Translations under genes and position numbers: made by a program
Shown here: positions 29,936 through 37,676 of the stretch, one piece after another
Position numbering within the stretch: the stretch's first letter is position 1
Layout: each line of letters opens with the position of its first letter
Source of the DNA: a virus
IMG/VR virus record: IMGVR_UViG_3300017746_001999
Coordinates: 1-50,471 of that record
Strand: one strand, 5' to 3'
DNA: 50,471 nucleotides
Notes under the pieces: model-generated
Databases searched by the model: none
The model's input: the letters and a program-made list of their open reading frames with translations, nothing else
What the model was told of the DNA's origin: nothing

Positions 29936-30993
29936 ACAATTTCCAATGCTTGAGCCTCAGTAAATAGATCCCTCATGCCCATCTTTAGTCTATCTTTGTC
30001 AAGATCTGTCTCAACATTTTCGATATACGTCTCTAGCAACACAGAAGTCTCTTCCACTGATATGCCTTCGTCTGAAACTTCATCACCAAGAAACTCAACA
30101 AAGTTCTCAGCAATCTTCAGTTCATGAATCGGTCTATTTTGTATTCTATCAACAAATCGATCAAATGTAAAGAGGTCAAGTTTGTTTATTACAACAATCT
30201 TTACAAACTTATTGTCTACCTGTGATAGATCAAAGTCATCGAAGTTTTCCTTGGTATCGTCATAGTATATGCGATGAAACAGCGTATGGGGATTGCGTAT
30301 CTCTGTAATCTCACGTGTCTCAGTGTCTAATGTATGGAAATACTTATTGTCATGAGCATCAGACCATGTGAATTCTAACTGTGATCCAAGGTAATGAATG
30401 TTCTCCTGATTCGATTTTGTGTGGAAGTGTCCAGACATAACCATCTCAAACCTTGAGAATAGAGCAGGATCCATACCTTTAGGGTTTACTACACCCTTCA
30501 TCATATCAAAACCTTGTAGCTCTAAGTGACCGCCAAGTATATCAGCTTTACAGTTTGCAATAAAGTCTAGACTTTCCGCTTCATTCTCATCACAAATCCA
30601 AGGCAACAGTGCCATCTTCATACCATCATAGTCCATCACTGTAGGTTTATGTACAATGTGGATCTCATTCATATAGTGACCAAGTAGCTCTTTCAAGCTA
30701 TTCAGTTCATTAGTATTCTTAAAGAATGTGTCATGGTTACCACAGATGATATCCATGGTAATGCCATACTCCCTTAGTTTAGCAAGAAAGTATTGACGAT
30801 TACGGTTAAGAGCACTGAAATTAATAAACTTCCTGTTATCGAAGTAATCACCAAGATGCACGATATGCTTAATACCATGTGCCAAAAGATGAGGAAAGAA
30901 TACATCAGTAAAGAACTTCTCAGCATTATTGAGAAATATGTCATTACTATTGCGCACACCACAATGAGTGTCATTTAGAATCGCTATCTTCAT
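29932..30993 (-). CDS. gp47: Recombination endonuclease subunit gp47 (Mre11/SbcD-like)
   Basis: A 353-residue metallophosphoesterase. Metal motifs are D8xH10 (NDTHCG), D49 (GDYFDNR), GNHD (85-88) and GHFHTKS near residue 200. It forms the nuclease partner of gp46. Length matches T4 gp47 (339). It follows gp55 by two bases. Confidence 0.97.
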   Translation of the reverse strand: MKIAILNDTHCGVRNSNDIFLNNAEKFFTDVFFPHLLAHGIKHIVHLGDYFDNRKFINFSALNRNRQYFLAKLREYGITMDIICGNHDTFFKNTNELNSLKELLGHYMNEIHIVHKPTVMDYDGMKMALLPWICDENEAESLDFIANCKADILGGHLELQGFDMMKGVVNPKGMDPALFSRFEMVMSGHFHTKSNQENIHYLGSQLEFTWSDAHDNKYFHTLDTETREITEIRNPHTLFHRIYYDDTKENFDDFDLSQVDNKFVKIVVINKLDLFTFDRFVDRIQNRPIHELKIAENFVEFLGDEVSDEGISVEETSVLLETYIENVETDLDKDRLKMGMRDLFTEAQALEIV

Positions 30994-30995
30994 TA

Positions 30996-31601
30996 TTAGT
31001 CCTTATCACTTAGGAACTCACTAAGATCGGAATCAACTTTGACTTCTCGTTTCTTACGCTTCTTCTCTGATTTGACAAGATCTTTAACTACCGCATCTGC
31101 TTCTTTAACCTTTTCAATACGATCTTTTAAAATGTCAACATAGTTGGTTCCAACCAATTTGCTAAACTCTTCGGACATATCGATGCTCATAAACGCTTCA
31201 ACACCAGAAGATGTCATATACTTATACTTAATATCTTGTTGTTTCTTTTCCTTTGCAATACGCCGAAGAAAGGCATACCAACTGATCTGCGTAAAGTATG
31301 CAAATGCATTAGGTTTACCTGTACGTGTAGCGGCTTCTATATTGTAGTTTTCAATTGCACGTAGACAATTCTCAACAGCATCCATAACCATCTCTTCACG
31401 ATAGGTATAGCGAATGAAGTTAGATTTGTGGGATAGACCCTCTGCAATCTTTAAAAAGCATTCAGCGATGTAGTCTGGTACGATAGGTAACACACTCTCA
31501 CTTGTCTTTGCTTCCATGACAGTTTTCACATAATCAACAACTGCGGATGAAAACTCTGCATTGTTTACATAATGAATACTGGCTCGTTTAGTTCGTGCCA
31601 T
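30996..31601 (-). CDS. gp55: Late sigma factor gp55
   Basis: A 201-residue sigma-like protein that directs host RNA polymerase to TATAAATA late promoters. Recognisable parts are the N-terminal FLKIAEGLSHKSNFIRYTYREEMVMDA-type region (given here in part) and NAFAYFTQISWYAFLRRIAKEKKQ, which resembles sigma region 2. The C-terminus is basic then acidic, ending DLSEFLSDKD, suited to clamp contact as in T4. It has a consensus sigma70 promoter, so the late switch is itself under early control. Confidence 0.93.
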   Translation of the reverse strand: MARTKRASIHYVNNAEFSSAVVDYVKTVMEAKTSESVLPIVPDYIAECFLKIAEGLSHKSNFIRYTYREEMVMDAVENCLRAIENYNIEAATRTGKPNAFAYFTQISWYAFLRRIAKEKKQQDIKYKYMTSSGVEAFMSIDMSEEFSKLVGTNYVDILKDRIEKVKEADAVVKDLVKSEKKRKKREVKVDSDLSEFLSDKD

Positions 31602-31625
31602 CTATTACTCCTTTTCAGTAGACCT

Positions 31626-31654
31626 ATTATACCAATTATTGGATAGGTTGTCAA
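31626..31654 (-). promoter_or_regulatory. Early sigma70 consensus promoter of gp55
   Basis: Minus strand: -35 TTGACA (31654-31649), 17-base spacer, -10 TATAAT (31631-31626). It is back-to-back with an equally perfect plus-strand promoter at 31690-31718. Confidence 0.9.
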
Positions 31655-31689
31655 TCATAAAATAGTTGAAGTTTTTGTAATTTGGGGGG

Positions 31690-31718
31690 TTGACAGATTT
31701 GTGTTTCGATGGTATAAT
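31690..31718 (+). promoter_or_regulatory. Plus-strand sigma70 consensus promoter, antisense to downstream genes
   Basis: Plus strand: -35 TTGACA (31690-31695), 17-base spacer, -10 TATAAT (31713-31718). There is no plus-strand gene for more than 3 kb; the next genes (LSm-like, UvsW, UvsY) are on the other strand. A transcript would be antisense to them or a short unannotated RNA. Confidence 0.75.
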
Positions 31719-31749
31719 AAAGGACCATCTTCGGAAAGTAGGGATAGGG

Positions 31750-32169
31750 TTAGTGCAACTTGTCCTTGCGATTCTTTAAGAAAGATATGATATTGTCTTT
31801 CTCTTCTTCAGTAACTACATTCATGTTCTCAGCCGCTTCTTCTTCTACCAGATCTTTCCCATACTCATCCCATGCCTCTTGATCTATTTGTAGAAACTTA
31901 ACTGTTTCTGTGTAGTTATCTATAGTCTCTGATGCAGGGTGTGCATCAATTGTTACGTGTCCTGCATTCAGTACTGAAACCATATTGTGCTGTACTTGCA
32001 ATAGCATCCATGGGCGCATAGAACATAATCTATTGTCATCTTTTATCATATATTGAATGATTAAAGCATTACGAATTACAATCTCTTCACTATTATCATC
32101 ATTCCATTCTAAAACCTCACAGACAATTTCAGATCCATCTACTAACTTAAACTGTCTTATCTCACTCAT
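31750..32169 (-). CDS. Hypothetical protein with LSm-like N-terminus (139 aa)
   Basis: A 139-residue protein. Residues 5-40 (FKLVDGSEIVCEVLEWNDDN...VIRNALIIQY) have the strand pattern and 'xxDGxxxxGxV' type turn of Sm/LSm folds. The C-terminus is acidic then helical (EEEKDNIISFLKNRKDKLH). It overlaps uvsW by four bases. RNA binding is a possibility only from the Sm-like pattern. Confidence 0.65.
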   Translation of the reverse strand: MSEIRQFKLVDGSEIVCEVLEWNDDNSEEIVIRNALIIQYMIKDDNRLCSMRPWMLLQVQHNMVSVLNAGHVTIDAHPASETIDNYTETVKFLQIDQEAWDEYGKDLVEEEAAENMNVVTEEEKDNIISFLKNRKDKLH

Positions 32170-33680
32170 ATCTTTAGTTCCACTTCATATATTTTATAAT
32201 TAAACGACTCTCTAGCATATATCTTAATACGTTCTGCCGAGTGTAGTAGTGTGTAGTTCTTTTTACTCTTCCAATGCAAATCATCTGCAATATCATATAA
32301 CACTGTAGTCGCACCGTTATCAGAGTTCCTTAATCCACGTCCTATAGACTGTTGTACTTTAATCTGACTCTTAGATGGTGATGCAAAGATTATGTTATGT
32401 AAGTTTCTAATATTAATACCAGTAGAGAAGGTTCCTAAACTTGCAACAATAATGGCATTCTTTTGTGTTTCAACGATCTTACGTATCTGCTCTCTGTCGT
32501 TAGTATCTGTCTCACCTGATACAAAGAACACTTTACGCTTACTATGTGCTTTATTCTTAATTTGATCATAGAGCACTTTACCGTGCTTGTCAACAAATTG
32601 GAATAATACTAGTGTGTTACCATTTTGGTCTAAAGATAGGTTTGTAATCAATCTGTTACGTGCTTCGCATTTAACGATGTAATCTATCTCTTGATGGTAT
32701 TCTTTCTTCCCCCAAGCTTTTCTAACTTCTTCTGGATACTTTAGCAATAGAACCTTAATGTCTAGTGGTGCCAGTGTGTTATCGTCTTGAAGCTTTTTGG
32801 TGGTTGTAACATTATATATACGCCCAAAAAGTCCCTCTAGTACAAGTTTGTGTGTCTTAGTTCCATCTAACGTACCAGTCGTACCAAATCTATATTCAGC
32901 CTCTCTACTCTTATTCATGATACCTGTTAATGATTTAGACTTAAAGTTATGAACCTCATCACCAAATACTGTACCAAACTGCTCAAACCAAACTCCTGGT
33001 AGTTTATAGATTGACTGCCATGTAGATATAAAGACACGTTGGCTCATGTTCATCTTAGGCTTCCCTTGGTAGATCCTATGACACATATTCTCCACATCCC
33101 AACTCTCATCGTATGTAGAATAGTCTTCGAAGTCTGCATACATCTGTTGAACTAAAGATGTTGTTGGGACAATGATTAGCACCTTTTTAGTGCTATTGGC
33201 TAACATCCAACGCATCAGCATATAGATGATTAATGACTTACCAGAACCTGTCGGTGATAGTAGGATAGCTCTTTTGCGATGCACTGCTTCAACCATTGCC
33301 TCTAGTTGATACTCTCTTGGAGCAATCTGAGAACCTCTACTTGACAAAGTTAACTCTTTCACAAAGTCAATTAAGTCATCGAAGGCTATATCATTTGTAC
33401 TGTCTGGTCTGCCATAGTATGCATCATGTTCTACCTCAATCACATATCCACGTGCTTTGGCAAACTCCTGTACGTATGAGAAAAGACCAATAGGCAATTC
33501 ACACGATTGTGCATTAAAGAGACGGATCTTACCATCCCACATCTTATTTCTATAAGAAGGTACGAACTTATATCCCGGAACATAGAATGAGAAAAAGTCA
33601 ACTAACTCATTTGCTATTCCTGGTATAGTATGTACAAGACATACAGATTGATTCTTCTGCGTTATTACTAGTTTATCCAC
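32166..33680 (-). CDS. uvsW: UvsW DNA/RNA helicase
   Basis: A 504-residue SF2 helicase. Walker A is SPTGSGKS (142-149), motif II is DEVH (241-244), and the C-terminal motif VI is QQSIGRGLR. An N-terminal DNA-binding region (about 1-110) contains GYKFVPSYRNKMWDGKIRL, typical of UvsW. It unwinds R-loops and branched DNA, switching from origin- to recombination-dependent replication. Overlaps UvsY by eight bases. Confidence 0.96.
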   Translation of the reverse strand: MDKLVITQKNQSVCLVHTIPGIANELVDFFSFYVPGYKFVPSYRNKMWDGKIRLFNAQSCELPIGLFSYVQEFAKARGYVIEVEHDAYYGRPDSTNDIAFDDLIDFVKELTLSSRGSQIAPREYQLEAMVEAVHRKRAILLSPTGSGKSLIIYMLMRWMLANSTKKVLIIVPTTSLVQQMYADFEDYSTYDESWDVENMCHRIYQGKPKMNMSQRVFISTWQSIYKLPGVWFEQFGTVFGDEVHNFKSKSLTGIMNKSREAEYRFGTTGTLDGTKTHKLVLEGLFGRIYNVTTTKKLQDDNTLAPLDIKVLLLKYPEEVRKAWGKKEYHQEIDYIVKCEARNRLITNLSLDQNGNTLVLFQFVDKHGKVLYDQIKNKAHSKRKVFFVSGETDTNDREQIRKIVETQKNAIIVASLGTFSTGINIRNLHNIIFASPSKSQIKVQQSIGRGLRNSDNGATTVLYDIADDLHWKSKKNYTLLHSAERIKIYARESFNYKIYEVELKI

Positions 33681-34116
33681 CGGCCTCGAATTGCCTCCAC
33701 CTGATCATATTTCCGATTGTTTGGTGTCTCCAATTAAGATTAGTAACAATCTCTGTCAACGCCTCAACATTAGTCTTTCGTAGAGTGATTAGTTCTACAG
33801 TTTTTTGGATGTCTGTATCTGCATCATAATAGTAATCCATCTCACCCTTAAGGACTTTTAAGCCATTGAAAGGATCGAATTCCCAACCTAGATCTTCAAT
33901 CTGATCTTGGGTTAGCTTACCATTATAGTATAGCCATTTCTTTTTAAGTAAGGATTTTTGTGAAAGTTCTGCCTTCTTCAACTGCAACTTTGCAATCGAT
34001 AGAAGTTCTAGATACTTTGCGTGTAGTACTGGTGTATTTCTACTAGTCTCATCTAAGTTAAACTGTTCAATAGCACTATCGGTTTTCCACATTTCCAGAA
34101 CGGTTTCTAGGTTCAT
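33673..34116 (-). CDS. uvsY: UvsY recombination mediator
   Basis: A 147-residue protein close to T4 UvsY (137). It loads UvsX on ssDNA coated by gp32. The N-terminal MWKTDSAIEQ and basic KSLLKKKWLYYNGKL, and C-terminal NLNWRHQTIGNMIRWRQFEAG, match the family. The ATG at 34116 has GGAG eight bases before it; the longer frame would use a TTG. It is adjacent to uvsW, as in T4-likes. Confidence 0.92.
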   Translation of the reverse strand: MNLETVLEMWKTDSAIEQFNLDETSRNTPVLHAKYLELLSIAKLQLKKAELSQKSLLKKKWLYYNGKLTQDQIEDLGWEFDPFNGLKVLKGEMDYYYDADTDIQKTVELITLRKTNVEALTEIVTNLNWRHQTIGNMIRWRQFEAGG

Positions 34117-34149
34117 TATCAAACTCCATAATCATTTTATATACCTTAT

Positions 34150-34641
34150 CTATACGATGTCAAAGTAGGTAAAACTGAATGAGATAGGTACTGTTATGTA
34201 CTGCACATCACTCGCATTAGCTGTTAAGTTAACTGCACCAATCAAAGTAGGAATGCAGTCTCTATAGATAAACTTGTTAGTTGTGTTATTGTGACTAGAC
34301 AATATTGACAATGTAATATCCGCAGTTGTAGCTACTGTATTGCTGTCAGTTGCTTTCTGTTCAGATTGCAGAACCAAACGTTCTAACCAACTGTACATTT
34401 CTTTATATCCAGTCAAGTTTTCGTCTAATAGTAACTCTAAAGACAACTCATCGTATAGGATCTTATCCCCAGGTGTATGCACTGCAACACGAGAATATTG
34501 CACCTCAGTCTGCGCTACAGATACTGATGGGTGTACAATTGCTTGCACAAAGAACTCAAGGTTAGGATAATTCTTCCTATTAATACTTACTTTGTATCCT
34601 GTGGGCTGCAGGAAGTTCTCGTTCTTAGTTAAAGTTGCCAT
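34150..34641 (-). CDS. Tail-tube-like structural protein (gp19 paralogue)
   Basis: A 163-residue protein built like the tail tube protein gp19: N-terminal GYKVSINRKNYPNLEFFVQAI followed by VHPSVS and a tube-fold middle (YDELSLELLLDENLTGYKEMYSWLERLV). It ends CIPTLIGAVNLTANASDV...FSFTYFDI, mirroring gp19's FRGCFPTNVGAIDL...FQVQYWES. It probably belongs to the tail tube or baseplate-tube junction, comparable to T4 gp48/gp54 in being tube-like. It is late-operon neighbour of the IscA-like gene. Confidence 0.75.
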   Translation of the reverse strand: MATLTKNENFLQPTGYKVSINRKNYPNLEFFVQAIVHPSVSVAQTEVQYSRVAVHTPGDKILYDELSLELLLDENLTGYKEMYSWLERLVLQSEQKATDSNTVATTADITLSILSSHNNTTNKFIYRDCIPTLIGAVNLTANASDVQYITVPISFSFTYFDIV

Positions 34642-34650
34642 AGGGTTTCC

Positions 34651-35010
34651 TTAAAATTGTGGAATAGTCATAGCGTCTAAGTCAAAGTTTACACTGACTC
34701 CACATCCACAACTACTCTTAGCATTTGGGTTATTGATCTCAAAGTTACTTCCAGTCAAACTGTGGACATAATCAACCTCAGTTCCGATTAGAAACATCAC
34801 ACTATCTACACTGATAACAAATCTTCCTGTATCACATTCAATAACTTCGTCTTGAGGTCCGATCTGGTCTGCCATCATTGTACCCCAATCATATTCAAAC
34901 CCAGCGCAACCACCACCTTTTAGGTTTAGGCTAATTGCATCACATTTGTTTTCAGAACAAAGTCTACTGATCTGTTCATTTGCTCTTGGTGTCACTGTAC
35001 ATATAGTCAT
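34651..35010 (-). CDS. IscA/HesB-type Fe-S cluster carrier
   Basis: A 119-residue A-type iron-sulphur carrier. The conserved cysteines are present in GGGCAGFEYDW and the C-terminal SSCGCGVS. The ATG at 35010 follows GGAG and a TATAAATA box at 35038-35031. A longer frame to 35058 begins upstream of that promoter and is rejected. Such genes occur in other marine T4-likes and may support host Fe-S enzymes or virion metallo-proteins. Confidence 0.93.
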   Translation of the reverse strand: MTICTVTPRANEQISRLCSENKCDAISLNLKGGGCAGFEYDWGTMMADQIGPQDEVIECDTGRFVISVDSVMFLIGTEVDYVHSLTGSNFEINNPNAKSSCGCGVSVNFDLDAMTIPQF

Positions 35011-35030
35011 ATAGATCTCCTCTTCACCTC

Positions 35031-35038
35031 TATTTATA
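35031..35038 (-). promoter_or_regulatory. T4-type late promoter (TATAAATA)
   Basis: Minus-strand TATAAATA, 21 bases upstream of the IscA-like start. It lies back-to-back with the plus-strand early promoter at 35052-35080, making this gap a late/early divergence point. Confidence 0.75.
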
Positions 35039-35051
35039 CACAAAATAACAC

Positions 35052-35080
35052 TTGACATCTAACGAATCGCATGCTATAAA
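35052..35080 (+). promoter_or_regulatory. Plus-strand early sigma70-like promoter
   Basis: Plus strand: -35 TTGACA (35052-35057), 17-base spacer, -10 TATAAA (35075-35080). It drives the three plus-strand genes ending at 36267. Confidence 0.82.
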
Positions 35081-35109
35081 ATATGTATAACAACAAAGAA
35101 AGCGAATCA

Positions 35110-35352
35110 ATGCCTACTATAAACGAAAGCTACTTCGAACTACTTAAAGTGTTTAAACCAATATATGCTGAAATTATCGGTAGACTTGACAGAGACTATG
35201 TCGAAGACGATGGTTCTTACAATTGGGACTTTGTATCTGCCGATATGCATTTAGCTATGCAAGTAGAAGGTTTAGATCATAAGCACTCTAATGCACTTCA
35301 ACAAGAAATTGATTACTGTTTAGAAAAGGATTTTCCATTATGCAATATATAA
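35110..35352 (+). CDS. Hypothetical early protein (80 aa), plus-strand cassette
   Basis: An 80-residue acidic, helical protein (MPTINESYFELLKVFKPIYA...). The ATG at 35110 is preferred; an ATG at 35083 lies almost on the predicted transcription start. It overlaps the next gene by 13 bases. No motif recognised. Position behind an early promoter suggests a host-interaction role. Confidence 0.6.
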   Translation: MPTINESYFELLKVFKPIYAEIIGRLDRDYVEDDGSYNWDFVSADMHLAMQVEGLDHKHSNALQQEIDYCLEKDFPLCNI

Positions 35353-35537
35353 CAAACGAAGAACTGTGTAGAGCACAGTCAAACGCCATTTCATTGGATA
35401 ATATGTTAAAGACCTTAGAGGCTATGGACTCTCCTGATGAGAATGCAAAGAAGCATTGTAAACTTCAGCTAGATAGATATGATGCGTTATTCGATAAAAT
35501 AGATTTAGGAAAGATCCTTGTTCAAGACCCACTATGA
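35340..35537 (+). CDS. Hypothetical early protein (65 aa), plus-strand cassette
   Basis: A 65-residue, largely helical acidic protein (MQYITNEELCRAQSNAISLD...). AAAGGA precedes the start within the upstream gene. It overlaps the next gene by 20 bases. Function unknown. Confidence 0.6.
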   Translation: MQYITNEELCRAQSNAISLDNMLKTLEAMDSPDENAKKHCKLQLDRYDALFDKIDLGKILVQDPL

Positions 35538-36267
35538 AATAGTTGTTCCATACCAACACCAATATGAATCAAGCAAACTTATTCGTAAGACTGCGGAAGA
35601 TGGTCATCGTTATGCTATGTTTGTCAAGGGTAATGACCATCTGATCAACGGTAGAACATATTGCTTTAAAGATGAAGACGGTAACTATGTTAGTACGTTT
35701 GTTAGCCAATATTCTGACATCATAGACAATAACCTAGAACCTGAGATTAAAGATGCTGTGCTTGGGTTACATGAGAAGGGTTACTTAACGTTTACATCCT
35801 GTCAAGGCCATGACGATTCTAAGCACAGATACATTGGTGTATTATTCAATACCAAAGAACAAAAGAAAGAATTCATATCAAATGTAGATAACCTTAATTG
35901 TGATATCCATTGGTATGATAATGTTATTAATACTGTTGAAAGACCTTGTGGTGCAATTCCTTGGTGGTCTGATGGTGGTATTACGTTGCATATTGTATAT
36001 GACGATTCATTGTATGAAGAAGCCCCACAACAACTCAGAAGGCAAAAACCTTACACAGATTTAGATCTAACTAAGTTTTGGAACATCCAGACTTGTAGAA
36101 ACTATCGACATTATGAATGTATCGTACTTTCATTTGGATATCCTATGTTAGAGAAATCGATATGGAAAACACTTAAGAAGCATTTCTTCTATAACCACTA
36201 TAAGGTTACAAGTGCATATCATCAATTCGTAAACAAAGTAAATAAGCTACCTGAGTATTTGGCATAA
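35518..36267 (+). CDS. Hypothetical early protein (249 aa), TTG start
   Basis: A 249-residue protein starting at TTG 35518 with AGGAAAG before it. A segment around residue 85 (LHEKGYLTFTSCQGHDDSKHRYIGVLF) carries a TxSCxGH motif that recurs in phage proteins of unknown role. It also has many Tyr, Trp and His residues and a basic C-terminus. It ends the plus-strand early cassette and is followed by convergent terminators. I cannot assign an activity. Confidence 0.75.
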   Translation: MFKTHYEIVVPYQHQYESSKLIRKTAEDGHRYAMFVKGNDHLINGRTYCFKDEDGNYVSTFVSQYSDIIDNNLEPEIKDAVLGLHEKGYLTFTSCQGHDDSKHRYIGVLFNTKEQKKEFISNVDNLNCDIHWYDNVINTVERPCGAIPWWSDGGITLHIVYDDSLYEEAPQQLRRQKPYTDLDLTKFWNIQTCRNYRHYECIVLSFGYPMLEKSIWKTLKKHFFYNHYKVTSAYHQFVNKVNKLPEYLA

Positions 36268-36308
36268 AAAAAGGCTACCGCCTTAGTTGATACCTAGAAG
36301 CGATAGCC
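36266..36308 (-). terminator. Rho-independent terminator of gp23
   Basis: Minus strand: stem GGCTATCGC/GCGGTAGCC (36308-36300 and 36281-36273, one G-U) followed by TTTTTT. It stops capsid transcription before the opposing early genes. Confidence 0.88.
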
Positions 36309-36314
36309 TGTGTG

Positions 36315-36343
36315 GGTGGGGTTTAATCCCCACCTCATTTTTT
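36315..36343 (+). terminator. Rho-independent terminator of the plus-strand cassette
   Basis: Plus strand: stem GGTGGGG/CCCCACC (36315-36321 and 36328-36334) with a six-base loop, followed by TCATTTTTT. It ends five bases before the gp23 stop. Confidence 0.87.
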
Positions 36344-36347
36344 ATGT

Positions 36348-37664
36348 TTATGCAGAAACCATGATGTTGTCTACACGGAAGATACGGTAGTACTGGTTAG
36401 TCTTAGCAGTTGCAAGACCGTTAGCCGCAGTTGCACCAACGAATGGGTTAGAAACCATGCCGTAGCGTGTTTTGAAACCGATTTTTGGTTGGAATGTATC
36501 TTCGCCAACTGCTCTCATCATTGTCAATGGAACGTATGGGCAATAGAATACACCAGCATCGTATGGGTTTGTGCCTTTATAGCCTACTGTTACGTAGTCT
36601 ACTGTTGCATATGGATCGATGTACACTTTTGTACGTCCGTTAAGAACACCAGCAAACAAGTTACCTGTGTCATCTACGTTCAAGTTAGCAGAGATCGCTG
36701 GAGCATAATCCAACATGCCAGCCGCCGCCAATGCAGAAGCAACATCAGAAGAACACATAACTACGTTACCTTTTCCTCTACGTGTTTCTTTAGCAATTGC
36801 GTTTGCTTCACGTTCAATTTGTACCATAAGACCTTTGAACTTCTCAGCAGACCAACGACCATCAGCATCTGTACTCATGTTAAAGATACCACGTACTGCA
36901 ACGTTTGACTGTTGTGCACCTGATTTAGCTTGTGAGTTGATTGTACGGATAACTTCACGGTTCATTTCTGACAAGATTTCAGTTGACAAGATGTTTGCCA
37001 ATTCTGTTTCAGCATCCAAACCATGGATTGCTTTCAAGTCTTGTGCGAGTTCTAGTGAGTACTCAGCTTTCAAAGCACGTGACTTCGCTGTCACTGTTGC
37101 TTTTTCGATTGAGAAACCCATCTCAGGGAATGCGTTACCTGCCGCATCGCCCAATGCTTCAGCAGAATCTGTAGCCATACCACCAACAGCAAGTGCTGTC
37201 AAACGGTCTGAGTCGATTGTTGCCGCATCATTTGCGTTAGCTACGTCAAGACCTGATGGGCTTGATGGTTGTGCCGCAGAGTTTTGTGTACCTGAGAAAC
37301 GTGTGTCTGCTTCGTTGAATAGAGCCTCTGTACCACCTTGTGATGTGTACTTTGACTTCATTGCGAAGATCAATCCTGTTGGACCTGACATAGGCTGAAC
37401 ACCAGCTAAGTCGTATGCCAACATGTTTGGAGCGGCACGACGAACTAGTGAGATCAAAATTGGATCCCAGTTTGCAACGTTTGCGCCTGTTGAGTTAGTC
37501 GGTGCGGCCTCTGTCAACTGACGCTCTTCAGCAAGAGCCTTTTCAGTGTTTTCCAAAAGAGCGGCTGTAACCGAGCGTTTGTGTGAGTCTGTGATAGAAC
37601 CAGCGGCTTCTTCATTGAGAACCGGGTTCCATTTTTCGACTAGATTGTCGTATGTATTGTTCAT
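36348..37664 (-). CDS. gp23: Major capsid protein gp23
   Basis: A 438-residue HK97-fold capsid protein. Landmarks are LISLVRRAAPNMLAYDLAGVQPMSGPTGLIFAMKSKY, quoted in part here as NMLAYDLAGVQPMSGPTGL, and the C-terminal GRTKVYIDPYA and VGYKGTNPYDAGVFYCPYVP. T4 gp23 has 521 residues; the shorter form is usual in marine T4-likes. The N-terminal about 65 residues probably form the prohead-cleaved delta region. It ends the head operon. Confidence 0.97.
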   Translation of the reverse strand: MNNTYDNLVEKWNPVLNEEAAGSITDSHKRSVTAALLENTEKALAEERQLTEAAPTNSTGANVANWDPILISLVRRAAPNMLAYDLAGVQPMSGPTGLIFAMKSKYTSQGGTEALFNEADTRFSGTQNSAAQPSSPSGLDVANANDAATIDSDRLTALAVGGMATDSAEALGDAAGNAFPEMGFSIEKATVTAKSRALKAEYSLELAQDLKAIHGLDAETELANILSTEILSEMNREVIRTINSQAKSGAQQSNVAVRGIFNMSTDADGRWSAEKFKGLMVQIEREANAIAKETRRGKGNVVMCSSDVASALAAAGMLDYAPAISANLNVDDTGNLFAGVLNGRTKVYIDPYATVDYVTVGYKGTNPYDAGVFYCPYVPLTMMRAVGEDTFQPKIGFKTRYGMVSNPFVGATAANGLATAKTNQYYRIFRVDNIMVSA

Positions 37665-37676
37665 TAGAGTATCCTC

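Noticed and set aside
34651-35058. Longer form of the IscA-like protein
   Set aside because: The added residues lie upstream of the late promoter and its AGGAG, so they would not be on the message.
36715-37398. 227-residue plus-strand frame opposite gp23
   Set aside because: It is the antisense shadow of the capsid gene, with no promoter or ribosome-binding site and no recognisable family.
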